From assembly GCF_001584145.1 (NCBI RefSeq), contig NZ_CP013232.1:4464001-4528000 (forward strand): a stretch of DNA of 64,000 nucleotides, in the 5' to 3' direction. Shown in pieces: positions 8,292 to 17,122 of this stretch. The notes beneath the pieces are model-generated. The model was given only the letters and a program-made list of their open reading frames with translations, did no database searches and was not told where the DNA came from. The stretch comes from Collimonas fungivorans. Its GTDB lineage: Bacteria > Pseudomonadota > Gammaproteobacteria > Burkholderiales > Burkholderiaceae_D. How positions within the stretch are numbered: the first letter of the stretch is position 1; each line of letters opens with the position of its first letter. The translations under genes were made by a program, and so were the position numbers.

Positions 8292-9563
8292 TTACTTGGC
8301 GCCGGAGGTATACCAGGTGCCGATCAGGGCCCGCTCTTCGTCGGTAATGTGGGTCAGGTTAGCCAGCGGCATCGCCTTCAGTTGCACGGCTTGCTGATAG
8401 ACCTTGTCGGCATGCTGCCGGATCTGGTCTGCGGTCTGCAGCATCACGCCGGCCGGCGCCGTAGCAAAACCCGGCTGGGTCGGCTGCGCCGAGTGGCAGG
8501 TGGCGCAGCGCTGGCCGATGATTTCCTGGATATGCGCCATGTCGGCTGTCGCTGCTGTCGCTGCTGCCGGAGCAGCTGGAGCTGCGGCAGCGCCGGCCAC
8601 GGCAGCATCTGCCTTGGCCACAGGCGCCACTGGCTGTACCGGACGCGGTGCAATGGCGATCGCCACCGCCAGCAGCAAGGCTACGCCGGCAATCGGATAA
8701 CCGAACGACACGCGGCCGGCATGGCGCAGGTTGAAGAAGTGGCGGATCAGGGCGCCGGCGGCAATGATCGCTGCCAGGATCAGCCAGTTATATGGATGGC
8801 TGTAGGTCATGCCGTAGTGGTTGCTGATCATGATGAACAGCACCGGCAGCGTAAAGTAGTTGTTGTGCACGCTGCGCTGCTTGGCTTTCTTGCCGTAGAT
8901 GGGATCCGGCGATTTACCGACGCGCATCGCTTCCACCAGCTTGCGCTGGCCCGGGATGATCACCATCAGCACATTTCCCACCATCATGGTGCCGATCATG
9001 GCGCCGACATGGATATACGCGGCGCGGCCGCTCAGCAAGTGCGACAGCACATAGGCGGCGGCCACGATGAACAGGTACATGACCAAACCGAGCAGGCCAT
9101 CGCGCTTACCCAGCGGCGAGCGGCACAGCAGGTCGTAGACGGTCCAGCCGATGACCAGCGTGCCGAGGCCGACGCCGATCGCCTGCCAGGTGCTGAGGTC
9201 GGCGACGTCCTTGTTGATCATCATCGCCGAGGCATTGAAGTAATAGACGATGAACAGCATGGCGAAACCCGACAGCCAGGTGGCGTAGGCTTCCCATTTG
9301 AACCAGTGCAGATCTTCCGGCAGCTCGGCCGGCGCCACCAGGTATTTTTGCGGATTGTAGAAGCCGCCGCCGTGGACCGCCCACAATTCTCCCGATACGC
9401 CTTTCTTGGCCAGGTCGGAGCCGGCTTTGGGCGGCCGGATCGAATTGTCCAGCCAGACGAAATAGAACGAGGCGCCGATCCAGGCGATGCCCGTGATCAG
9501 GTGCAGCCAGCGGACCAGCAGGTTGAGCCATTCGACCCCGTACGAAACTAACAATGCATCCAT
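8292..9563 (-). CDS. puuD: Urate hydroxylase PuuD (membrane protein with cytochrome c domain)
   Basis: PuuD replaces soluble uricase in many proteobacteria and oxidises urate to 5-hydroxyisourate at the membrane. The 423-residue protein has about eight hydrophobic segments (from WLNLLVRWLHLITGIAWIG onward), an Ala/Pro-rich linker near 320-345, and a C-terminal cytochrome c domain with the haem motif CATCH. A Met ligand is plausible in LKAMPLANLTHIT. It is divergent from a LysR regulator at 9879 and upstream of the ammonia-lyase. hiuH, the next step in the pathway, lies 5.2 kb away. Confidence 0.93.
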   Translation of the reverse strand: MDALLVSYGVEWLNLLVRWLHLITGIAWIGASFYFVWLDNSIRPPKAGSDLAKKGVSGELWAVHGGGFYNPQKYLVAPAELPEDLHWFKWEAYATWLSGFAMLFIVYYFNASAMMINKDVADLSTWQAIGVGLGTLVIGWTVYDLLCRSPLGKRDGLLGLVMYLFIVAAAYVLSHLLSGRAAYIHVGAMIGTMMVGNVLMVIIPGQRKLVEAMRVGKSPDPIYGKKAKQRSVHNNYFTLPVLFIMISNHYGMTYSHPYNWLILAAIIAAGALIRHFFNLRHAGRVSFGYPIAGVALLLAVAIAIAPRPVQPVAPVAKADAAVAGAAAAPAAPAAATAATADMAHIQEIIGQRCATCHSAQPTQPGFATAPAGVMLQTADQIRQHADKVYQQAVQLKAMPLANLTHITDEERALIGTWYTSGAK

Positions 9564-9878
9564 GTCTTCCCCAACGATTATTACTCGTCTGCCACCGCGG
9601 GCTCTGCAAACGATAGAGGTACGCCCTCCAGTACGGCCGCGAACTTTTTATAACGACTATCTCAGCTCCGCTACGACCAACATGATCGGATAAGCAAGAT
9701 ACCTGCCTGCCCAGCCTTCATTATTCCCCTGCCTGCGCTCTCAGATTAAAAGCGCGCCAGATTCACGCAAGATAAACGTATTGCGCTACTAAAACATGGA
9801 CTTTCAGATATATTTGACATACTCATATCCATATAACAAAATGAACTCTGATAATACCTAAAAATAGTCGGAGACAAC
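9564..9878. promoter_or_regulatory. Divergent control region between puuD and its LysR neighbour
   Basis: A 315-base gap with an AT-rich core (9770-9870). It must carry promoters for both genes and presumably LysR binding sites. The sequence CATATCCATATAAC at about 9826 resembles CATATATCCAAATAC upstream of the permease (about 10825), a possible shared site. I cannot define an operator with confidence. Confidence 0.45.
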
Positions 9879-10817
9879 ATGGCCAAGCTGCCGGACCACC
9901 TGGATATCCACCTGATACGCATCTTGTATCTGCTGCTGTGCGAAAAGAACGTCTCGCGCGTCGCCCTCAAGCTCAACCAGCCGCAACCGTCGATCTCGGC
10001 CTCGCTGCGCAAGCTGCGCGAACTGACCGGCGATCCCCTGCTGGTGCGCGGCGCGCGCGGCATGGTGCCGACCCAGCACGGCGAAAGCCTGCTGAAGCCG
10101 GCCAAGCGCATCCTGGAAGAAACCGAGCGGCTGTTTGTGCAAAAAACCGCCTTCGTGCCCCAGGCTGAAGCACGCACCTTTCACATCGCCGCGCCGGATT
10201 ACATGAACACGCCGTTCTTCCTGGAAGTGGTGACACGCCTGCGCCGCGAATCGCCCAAGAGCCGCATCGTGATCCACGCCCTGGGGCCGGAAACCGACTA
10301 CGTGCGCCTGCTGTCCGACGGCGACCTCGACCTGGTCATCGCCAACTGGGACGAACCGCCGCCGCACCTGCACCTGTCCAAACTGTTCGACGACCCCATC
10401 GTCTGCCTGATGCGCGCCGACAGCGCCTACGCCAAGCGCACCGCAGCCGACCAGATGACGGTAGAAGACTACCTGTCGCTGCCGCACGTGGCGCCATGGC
10501 AGGTGCTGCCCGGTTACCACGGCATCATCGATTCCTTCCTCGACAGCCAGAACCTGAACCGCAACGTGGTAGTCGAATCGGCCTACTTCGGCATGCTGCC
10601 CTATATGGTGGCGCAAACCGACCTGGTGCTGACCACCGGCCGCCAGTTCGCACTCTTTTATGAAAAGACGCTGGCGCTGAAAAGCTTCACCTTGCCGATC
10701 AAGTTCCCGCCCATGCGTTTTTACCAACTATGGCATGAGCGCGTGCACCAGGCGACCGAGCACAAATGGCTGCGCGAACAGATCGGCATTGCCGCCAAGG
10801 CAATGCTTGCCAAGTAA
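9879..10817 (+). CDS. LysR-type transcriptional regulator of the purine cluster
   Basis: A 312-residue LTTR. The N-terminal winged helix-turn-helix reads LIRILYLLLCEKNVSRVALKLNQPQPSISASLRKLRELTGDPLLVR, followed by the usual linker helix and a periplasmic-binding-like effector domain starting near residue 90. GTCGGAGACAAC precedes the ATG. It sits divergently to puuD and just ahead of the purine permease, which is the classical arrangement for a regulator of adjacent catabolic genes. The effector is probably a purine or urate-pathway intermediate; this is inferred from position. Confidence 0.88.
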   Translation: MAKLPDHLDIHLIRILYLLLCEKNVSRVALKLNQPQPSISASLRKLRELTGDPLLVRGARGMVPTQHGESLLKPAKRILEETERLFVQKTAFVPQAEARTFHIAAPDYMNTPFFLEVVTRLRRESPKSRIVIHALGPETDYVRLLSDGDLDLVIANWDEPPPHLHLSKLFDDPIVCLMRADSAYAKRTAADQMTVEDYLSLPHVAPWQVLPGYHGIIDSFLDSQNLNRNVVVESAYFGMLPYMVAQTDLVLTTGRQFALFYEKTLALKSFTLPIKFPPMRFYQLWHERVHQATEHKWLREQIGIAAKAMLAK

Positions 10818-11026
10818 TCCTGTCATATATCCAAATACATAAATCAACTATCAGCCAGTATATATATCGTGAGAGGCTGGGCAAAGTAGTATCGGACAGC
10901 ACAAGCCCTGTCCATGCGGCAGGAGACTTGTGAGGCTGTTGCGCATCGGTCCCGCCAGGCAGGAAGTAAAAAGGCCGGATCGATGTCGCCGCAAGCACTA
11001 AAATAACTGCACCCAGGAGACACACG

Positions 11027-12421
11027 ATGACCAGCAGCACAGATCCGGTAGATGAAAAACTCCCCGTAGGCAAACTCGCTGCGCTTGGCATGCAGCACGT
11101 GCTGGTGATGTATGCCGGCGCCATCGCCGTGCCGCTGATCATCGGCGGCGCCCTCAACCTGGCCAAAAGCGACATCGCATTCCTGATCAGCGCCGACCTG
11201 TTCTGCTGTGGCCTGGTAACCCTGATCCAGAGCCTGGGCTTCTGGAAATTCGGCATCAAGATGCCGGTGATGATGGGCGTCACCTTCGCCGCCGTCGGCC
11301 CGATGGTGGCGATGGCCGGCAACCCGCAGCTGACGATTGTCCATATCTACGGCGCGGTGATCGCCTCCGGCATATTCTGCGTCTTTGCCGCGCCCTACAT
11401 GAGCCGCCTGATGCGCTTCTTCCCGCCGGTGGTGACCGGCACCGTGATCAGCGTCATCGGCATTTCGCTGATGGGCGTCGGCATCAATTGGGCGGCTGGC
11501 GGCCAGCCGGTGATCGGCACCCTGGTCGACGGCGTCTTCACCAAGATTCCCAATCCCGACTACGGTTCGCCGACCAGCCTCGGCATCGCCTTGATCGTGC
11601 TGATATCGATCCTGCTGATCACCAAGTACGTCAAGGGTTTTATCGCCAACATCTCGGTGCTGAGCGGCATGATCATCGGTTTCATCATCGCCATGGCGAT
11701 GGGCAAGATCAGTTTCTACGGCCTCGGCAATGCCGAATGGTTCGCCTTTATCCGCCCCTTCCATTACGGCTGGCCGAAATTCGACCTCGGTTCCATCCTC
11801 AGCATGTGCCTGGTCATGATCGTTACCATGATCGAATCGACCGGCATGTTCATCGCCCTCGGCGAAATCGTCGGCAAGAAAATCGACGACCAGACCCTGG
11901 CGCGCGGCTTGCGCGTCGACGGCCTGGGCAGCGTGATCGGCGGCATCTTCAATACCTTCCCCTATACCTCGTTTTCGCAGAATGTCGGCCTGGTCGGCGT
12001 CACCGGCGTGCGCAGCCGCTATGTCTGCGCCGCAGCCGGCGTGATCCTGATGCTGTTCGGCCTGTTCCCCAAAATGGCGCATGTGGCTGCCTCGATTCCC
12101 CAGTTCGTGCTGGGCGGCGCCGGCATCGTCATGTTCGGCATGGTGGCGGCGACCGGCATCAAGATCCTGTCGAAGGTCGATTTCCAGCACAACCGCAACA
12201 ACCTGTTCATCGTCGCCGTCAGCTTCGGCGCCGGCATGATCCCTATCGTGGCGCCGACCTTTTTCGACAAGATGCCGGTATTCCTGTCGACCATCCTGCA
12301 CAGCGGCATCTTGCTGGCGTCCACTATGGCGGTTCTGTTGAATTTGTTTTTCAATGGCAAGGGCAGCAACGAAGACAGCCGTTCACATGCGTTGGCGGCG
12401 GCACAGAGCTCTGATCACTAA
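11027..12421 (+). CDS. NCS2-family purine (urate/xanthine) permease
   Basis: An inner-membrane nucleobase:cation symporter of the NCS2 (xanthine/uracil permease) family, 464 residues with about 12-14 hydrophobic segments. Landmarks are QHVLVMYAGAIAVPLIIGGAL near the N-terminus, the TM8-region block MIESTGMFIALGEIVGKK with its binding-site Glu, and the Gln/Asn stretch YTSFSQNVGLVGVTGVRSR before TM10. These features fit the XanP/UacT subgroup for oxopurines. CCAGGAGA precedes the ATG. The neighbours puuD, uraD-allC and the deaminase support urate or xanthine as substrate, but the exact purine cannot be read from sequence. Confidence 0.88.
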   Translation: MTSSTDPVDEKLPVGKLAALGMQHVLVMYAGAIAVPLIIGGALNLAKSDIAFLISADLFCCGLVTLIQSLGFWKFGIKMPVMMGVTFAAVGPMVAMAGNPQLTIVHIYGAVIASGIFCVFAAPYMSRLMRFFPPVVTGTVISVIGISLMGVGINWAAGGQPVIGTLVDGVFTKIPNPDYGSPTSLGIALIVLISILLITKYVKGFIANISVLSGMIIGFIIAMAMGKISFYGLGNAEWFAFIRPFHYGWPKFDLGSILSMCLVMIVTMIESTGMFIALGEIVGKKIDDQTLARGLRVDGLGSVIGGIFNTFPYTSFSQNVGLVGVTGVRSRYVCAAAGVILMLFGLFPKMAHVAASIPQFVLGGAGIVMFGMVAATGIKILSKVDFQHNRNNLFIVAVSFGAGMIPIVAPTFFDKMPVFLSTILHSGILLASTMAVLLNLFFNGKGSNEDSRSHALAAAQSSDH

Positions 12422-12430
12422 AATTGTTTT

Positions 12431-12524
12431 TGAAGTAAATTGAAGTAGATGTGGGTCCAGCCCATAAGAAAAATAGAAGCAAAATAGAAGCGATTTAACC
12501 AAGGATGAAGCGGGTCGGACCCGC
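12431..12524 (+). promoter_or_regulatory. Repeat-rich leader with a hairpin between Shine-Dalgarno and start of uraD-allC
   Basis: Two tandem repeats occur: TGAAGTAAAT/TGAAGTAGAT (12431-12450) and a perfect 11-base AAAATAGAAGC pair (12470-12491). A tight hairpin GCGGGTC-G-GACCCGC (12510-12524) then lies between the only good Shine-Dalgarno, AAGGA (12501-12505), and the ATG at 12527. The linear spacing is about 21 bases, but about 6 if the hairpin is folded. Confidence 0.5.
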
Positions 12525-12526
12525 CG

Positions 12527-14296
12527 ATGATACAGATGACAACTCTAGAACAACTGAACAACAGCGATGTAACGGCATTCGTGGCAACGCTGCACGGCAT
12601 CTACGAGCACTCGCCGTGGATTCCCGAACGCGCCGCCGCGCAGCGGCCGTTCGCCAATATCACCGCCTTGAAGCTGGCGATGCAGGCAGTCGTCAGCTCG
12701 GCCACCAGGGAAGAACAACTGGGCCTGATCCGCGCCCACCCGGAGCTGGCCGGCAAGGCAGCCATTTCCGGCGAACTGACCGCCGAATCGACCGGGGAAC
12801 AGGCCAAGGCCGGGCTCAACAATTGCAGCCCGGAAGAATTCGCTACGCTGCAAAAGCTCAACGCCGATTACAACAAGAAATTCGGCTTTCCTTTCATTCT
12901 CGCGGTCAAGGGCGCCGACGGCCAGGGCCTGTCGCGCCAGGCCATCATCGCCACTTTCAGCCGGCGCCTGAAAAACCAGTTCGACGACGAATTGGGAGAA
13001 GCCCTGCGACAGATCGGCCGCATCGCCGAAATGCGCAGCAACGACCTGCTCGGTTATGCGCCGCAGCTGGGCCAGACCATCATGCAATGGGCCGAGCAGA
13101 TCGGCGCCTGGAGCGATGACGAGAACGGCCTCACCTGCGCCTACATGACCGACGCCCACCGCCGCACCGCCGCGCAGATTGCCGGCTGGATGCGCGAAGC
13201 CGGCATGCAGGCCGAGACCGATGCAGTCGGCAACGTGGTCGGCCGCTACCTGTCGGACAACCCGGCCGCCAAGACCCTGATGACCGGCTCGCACTACGAC
13301 ACCGTGCGCAATGGCGGCAAATACGATGGCCGCGAAGGCATCCTGCTGCCGATCGCCATCGTCAAGCACCTGCACGAGCGCGGCGAAAAGCTGCCTTTCC
13401 ATTTCGAAATCGTCGCTTTCTCGGAAGAGGAAGGCGTGCGTTTCAAGAGCACTTTCCTCGGCAGCAACGCCATCATCGGCCAGTTCAACCTGGAGCTGCT
13501 GAACACGCTCGACCGCGACGGCACCAGCATGCGCGACGCCCTGCTGCAAGCCGGGCACGATCCGGCGGCGATTCCCGCCATCGCCCGCAATCCTGCCGAT
13601 TTGCTGGGTTACGTCGAAGTACACATCGAACAGGGGCCGGTGCTGCTGCAGCGCGACCTGCCGGTCGGCATCGTCACCTCGATCGCCGGCAGCTGCCGCT
13701 ACATGGTGCAGCTGAAAGGCGTCGCCAGCCACTCCGGCACCACGCCGATGCCGATGCGCAAGGACGCCGCCGCCGCCGCCGCCGAAATCCTGCTGTATGT
13801 GGAACAGCGCTGCGCCCGGGACCAGCATGCTTCGCTGGTGGGCACTGTCGGCCAGCTGCAGGTGCCTAACGGTTCCACCAACGTGATTCCCGGCGCCTGT
13901 GTGTTCTCGCTGGATATCCGCGCCGCCGACGATGCCATCCGCGACGCTGCCGTGGAAGACGTGCTGCGCCATATCGAAACGGTGTGCGAACGCCGCTGCA
14001 TCGAAGCCAATGTCGAGAAGATGGTGTCGGCGCCCGCCGCACCGTGCGCTTCATGGCTGATGGAGCAGCTGTCGGCCGCTACCGAACGCGCCGGTGTCAA
14101 ACCGTTCAAGCTCGCTTCCGGCGCCGGCCATGACGCCATGACCATTGCCAAAATAACCGACGTCGCCATGCTGTTTACGCGTTGCGGCAACGGCGGCATC
14201 AGCCACAACCCATTGGAAACAATGACTGCGGACGATGCCGAAGTATCGGCGCAAATCTTGCTGGATTTCCTACGCCGCTTTACACCAAAGCCTTGA
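12527..14296 (+). CDS. Fused OHCU decarboxylase - allantoate amidohydrolase
   Basis: A 589-residue bifunctional protein. Residues 1 to about 172 are UraD, which decarboxylates OHCU to S-allantoin; the catalytic His is in LIRAHPELAGK (His71), with NADYNKKFGFPFILAVKG downstream. Residues from about 175 to the end are an AllC-type M20 amidohydrolase (allantoate to ureidoglycine/ureidoglycolate plus ammonia and CO2). Metal-site blocks are MTGSHYDTVRNGGKYDG, FSEEEGVRFKSTFLGS, EVHIEQGPVL and GAGHDAMTIAK. The intervening step, allantoinase, is the separate puuE. The start could also be the in-frame ATG at 12536. The reading frame is continuous, so this is a true fusion. Confidence 0.93.
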   Translation: MIQMTTLEQLNNSDVTAFVATLHGIYEHSPWIPERAAAQRPFANITALKLAMQAVVSSATREEQLGLIRAHPELAGKAAISGELTAESTGEQAKAGLNNCSPEEFATLQKLNADYNKKFGFPFILAVKGADGQGLSRQAIIATFSRRLKNQFDDELGEALRQIGRIAEMRSNDLLGYAPQLGQTIMQWAEQIGAWSDDENGLTCAYMTDAHRRTAAQIAGWMREAGMQAETDAVGNVVGRYLSDNPAAKTLMTGSHYDTVRNGGKYDGREGILLPIAIVKHLHERGEKLPFHFEIVAFSEEEGVRFKSTFLGSNAIIGQFNLELLNTLDRDGTSMRDALLQAGHDPAAIPAIARNPADLLGYVEVHIEQGPVLLQRDLPVGIVTSIAGSCRYMVQLKGVASHSGTTPMPMRKDAAAAAAEILLYVEQRCARDQHASLVGTVGQLQVPNGSTNVIPGACVFSLDIRAADDAIRDAAVEDVLRHIETVCERRCIEANVEKMVSAPAAPCASWLMEQLSAATERAGVKPFKLASGAGHDAMTIAKITDVAMLFTRCGNGGISHNPLETMTADDAEVSAQILLDFLRRFTPKP

Positions 14297-14330
14297 ACCA
14301 GCGTCTTTGGATCTCATTGGATCAAACGCA

Positions 14331-15692
14331 ATGTCTAAAACTTTATTAATAAAAAATGCGCGTGTCGTCGTTACCATGGATGACACGCGCCGTGAAATTG
14401 CGGGTGGCGCAGTCTTCATCCGCGACAATGTGATCGAACAGGTCGGCAACAGCGCCGACCTGCCGCAAACCGCCGACGAAGTCATCGACGCCGGCAATCA
14501 CGTCGTCATCCCGGGCCTGGTGAATACCCATCACCATATGTACCAGAGCCTGACGCGCGTCATCCCGGCGGCGCAGAACGGCGAGCTGTTCAACTGGCTG
14601 ACCAACCTGTATCCGATCTGGGCCAACCTGACGCCGGAAATGATCCAGGTCTCGACCCTGACCGCGATGGCGGAACTGATCATGTCCGGCTGCACCACCA
14701 GCAGCGATCACCTGTACATCTATCCCAACGGCTGCAAGCTCGATCACAGCATCGAAGCGGCGCAGCAGATCGGCATGCGCTTCCATGCGGCGCGCGGCTC
14801 GATGAGCGTCGGCCAGTCGAAAGGCGGCCTGCCGCCGGACCGCGTAGTGGAAGATGAAAAAGCCATCCTGCAAGATACGCAACGCCTGATCGAGACCTAC
14901 CACGACAGCAGCCGCCATGCGATGCAACGCATCGTGGTGGCGCCCTGCTCGCCGTTCTCGGTGTCGCGCGACCTGATGCGCGAATCGGCCGTGATGGCGC
15001 GCCATCATGGCGTCTCGCTGCATACCCACCTGGCGGAAAACGTCAACGACATCGCCTACAGCCGCGAAAAATTCAACATGACGCCGGCCGAGTACGCGGA
15101 AGACTGCGGCTGGGTCGGCCACGATGTCTGGCATGCGCATTGCGTGCAGCTCGACGACGAAGGCATCTACATGTTCGCCCGCACAGGCACAGGCATCGCC
15201 CATTGCCCCTGCTCCAATATGCGGCTGGCTTCCGGCATCGCGCCGATCCGCCAGATGGTCGATGCCGGCGTGGCGGTCGGCATCGGCGTCGACGGCTCGG
15301 CCTCCAACGACGGCGCCCACATGCTGGGCGAAGTACGGCAAGCGATGCTGCTGCAGCGGGTCGGTTTCGGTCCGGACGCCATGACCGCGCGCCAGGCGCT
15401 GGAACTGGCGACGCTGGGCGGCGCCAAGGTGCTCAACCGCGACGATATCGGCGCCCTGAAGCCGGGCATGTCGGCCGACCTGGTGCTGTTCGACCTGAAT
15501 AAAGTCGGATTCGCCGGCGGCTGGCACGATCCGGTGGCGGCGCTGGTGTTCTGTACGCCGGCGGATGTCGCCTACAGCATCATCAACGGCCGGGTGGTGG
15601 TGCGCAACGGCCAGTTCACTACTGTCGATTTGGGCAATGTGCTGGAGCGCCACAACAAGCTGGCGTTGTCGCTGGCTGAAGCTGCACGCTGA
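14331..15692 (+). CDS. 8-oxoguanine / guanine deaminase-like amidohydrolase
   Basis: A 453-residue amidohydrolase-superfamily deaminase close to the characterised 8-oxoguanine deaminases and the AtzA/TrzN group. The metal site is visible as PGLVNTHHHMYQSLTR (HxH), HTHLAEN, WHAHCVQLDDEG and GVDGSASNDGAHM. The product would be urate if 8-oxoguanine is the substrate, or xanthine if guanine; either feeds the urate pathway encoded around it. The ATG at 14331, 34 bases after the uraD-allC stop, is chosen because it begins the canonical N-terminus SKTLLIKNARVVVTMD; an upstream extension overlaps uraD-allC and is not family sequence. Confidence 0.85.
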   Translation: MSKTLLIKNARVVVTMDDTRREIAGGAVFIRDNVIEQVGNSADLPQTADEVIDAGNHVVIPGLVNTHHHMYQSLTRVIPAAQNGELFNWLTNLYPIWANLTPEMIQVSTLTAMAELIMSGCTTSSDHLYIYPNGCKLDHSIEAAQQIGMRFHAARGSMSVGQSKGGLPPDRVVEDEKAILQDTQRLIETYHDSSRHAMQRIVVAPCSPFSVSRDLMRESAVMARHHGVSLHTHLAENVNDIAYSREKFNMTPAEYAEDCGWVGHDVWHAHCVQLDDEGIYMFARTGTGIAHCPCSNMRLASGIAPIRQMVDAGVAVGIGVDGSASNDGAHMLGEVRQAMLLQRVGFGPDAMTARQALELATLGGAKVLNRDDIGALKPGMSADLVLFDLNKVGFAGGWHDPVAALVFCTPADVAYSIINGRVVVRNGQFTTVDLGNVLERHNKLALSLAEAAR

Positions 15693-15709
15693 TACGCGTT
15701 TTCGGAAAC

Positions 15710-15745
15710 AATGGCCGCCAGCGAAATGCCGGCGACCATTCTTTT
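15710..15745 (+). terminator. Putative terminator at the end of the purine operon
   Basis: AATGGCCGCC (15710-15719) can pair with GGCGACCATT (15731-15740), with one bulge on each side, followed by CTTTTC. It lies between two convergent genes, just after the deaminase stop. Confidence 0.55.
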
Positions 15746-15761
15746 CATCTGGGACTGCTAT

Positions 15762-17108
15762 TCAGGCGCCGATCAGGCCCTGGCCGCAAACGCGAATGGT
15801 TTCGCCGCTGATGCCCCAGGCGCCCGGGGTGCACAGGAAGGTGATCAGCTCCGCCACGTCGCGCGGCTGGCCGCCCTGCTTGACGGAGTTCAGGCGGCGG
15901 CCGATCTCGCGCGCCATGAACGGCATGTCCTGCGTCATCGCGGTTTCGATAAAACCGGGAGCCACGGCGTTGATGCAGATGCCGCGTCCGGCAAGCAGCG
16001 GCGCCTGCGCTGCGACATAGCCGATCAGCGCGGCTTTTGTCAGCGCATAGTTGGTCTGTCCGAAATTGCCGGCCACGCCGCTGATGGATGACAGGTAAAC
16101 CAGCCGGGCCTGGTCGCGCAGGATATTTTCCGACAGCAGCATGCGGTCGATCGCCGCAACTGCCGAGAAATTGATGTCCACCACCTGGTCCCAGGACTGT
16201 TCTTTCATGTTGGCAAGGGTCTTGTCGCGCGTAATGCCTGCGTTGTGGACCAGGATATCCAGGCGGCCAAACCGTTCCTTGAAAAAATCCATCAGCTGGC
16301 GCGGCGCATCCGGACTGGCGATATCCAGCAGCAGCGGTATCGCGCCGATCGCCCTGCAGGTCTCATGCAAGGCTGCGCTTGCCGCCGGGATATCCAGGCA
16401 GATCACTTGTGCGCCTTCCTGCGCCAGCCGCATCGCGGTTGCCTGGCCGATGCCGCGTGCGCTTCCCGTCACCAGCGCCACCTTGGCTTTGAGCGCCCCG
16501 TGGTAAACCTGCGATGCCGGCGCAGCCACTTGAGAAGTGACATGCACCACTTGTCCGGTCACGTACGTTGTCTGCACGCCGCAAAAGAAATACACGACGC
16601 CCGCCAAGCGATCAATTGCATCGCTGGCGACATAGGCAAGATTGACCGTGGCGCCGCGCGGTCCCAGTTCCTTGGCCAGCGAGCGGCTGAACCCTTCGAT
16701 GCCGCGCGCGGTTGCCGCCGCTATCGGGTCGCTGCTTGCCGCAGGCAGCGCAGCTACGATCAGCACCCTGGCGTTGCGCGCTATCGAACGCATCAGCGGA
16801 TGGAAAAAATCGTAGAGTGCACGATAGTCGGACGGACTGGTGCAGCCGGTGGCGTCCATGATCAGGATGTCAGGACCGGCATCGGCGGTTTCCAACGCCA
16901 CCGCGCCGGCATCGCGCGCGGCCTGCCACAGGCGATCTATGGCATAACCGTTCTGTGAACGGCCCAGCAGGATTTTTTTCCCCGCCAGTGGCTGTTCTGC
17001 ATAGGGCCCCTCACTGCGCGCCAATTCAATCGGCGCCGGCAATCCCAACAGCTTGACGATGCCGGCGCCGAAGCGGCTGCCGGACAATTTGATTAACAAG
17101 TCGGACAT
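15762..17108 (-). CDS. 3-oxoacyl-ACP/CoA reductase, FabG4-like (high-molecular-weight SDR)
   Basis: A 448-residue short-chain dehydrogenase of the double-domain FabG4 type, which reduces 3-oxoacyl thioesters (or oxidises 3-hydroxyacyl-CoA). Residues 1-200 are a degenerate Rossmann domain. The active C-terminal domain (from about 210) has VTGSARGIGQATA for the cofactor, HNAGITRDKTLANM, catalytic SSISGVAGNFGQTNYALTKAAL (Ser-Tyr-x3-Lys) and APGFIETAMT. The ATG at 17108 replaces a longer frame that overlaps the upstream thiolase. The thiolase stop is 14 bases upstream. Co-transcription with lipase, foldase and thiolase suggests a role in using released fatty acids. Confidence 0.88.
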   Translation of the reverse strand: MSDLLIKLSGSRFGAGIVKLLGLPAPIELARSEGPYAEQPLAGKKILLGRSQNGYAIDRLWQAARDAGAVALETADAGPDILIMDATGCTSPSDYRALYDFFHPLMRSIARNARVLIVAALPAASSDPIAAATARGIEGFSRSLAKELGPRGATVNLAYVASDAIDRLAGVVYFFCGVQTTYVTGQVVHVTSQVAAPASQVYHGALKAKVALVTGSARGIGQATAMRLAQEGAQVICLDIPAASAALHETCRAIGAIPLLLDIASPDAPRQLMDFFKERFGRLDILVHNAGITRDKTLANMKEQSWDQVVDINFSAVAAIDRMLLSENILRDQARLVYLSSISGVAGNFGQTNYALTKAALIGYVAAQAPLLAGRGICINAVAPGFIETAMTQDMPFMAREIGRRLNSVKQGGQPRDVAELITFLCTPGAWGISGETIRVCGQGLIGA

Positions 17109-17122
17109 GGATACTGCTTTCT

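Noticed and set aside
10818..11026. Purine riboswitch before the NCS2 permease
   Set aside because: The conserved purine-aptamer core is not present, and such riboswitches are mostly in Firmicutes; a LysR regulator adjoins instead.
10844..12301. 485-codon reading frame antisense to the purine permease, rich in His/Asp/Ala
   Set aside because: Its composition is the complement of a hydrophobic membrane gene in GC-rich DNA; no ribosome site or family match. The + strand gene is a clear NCS2 permease.
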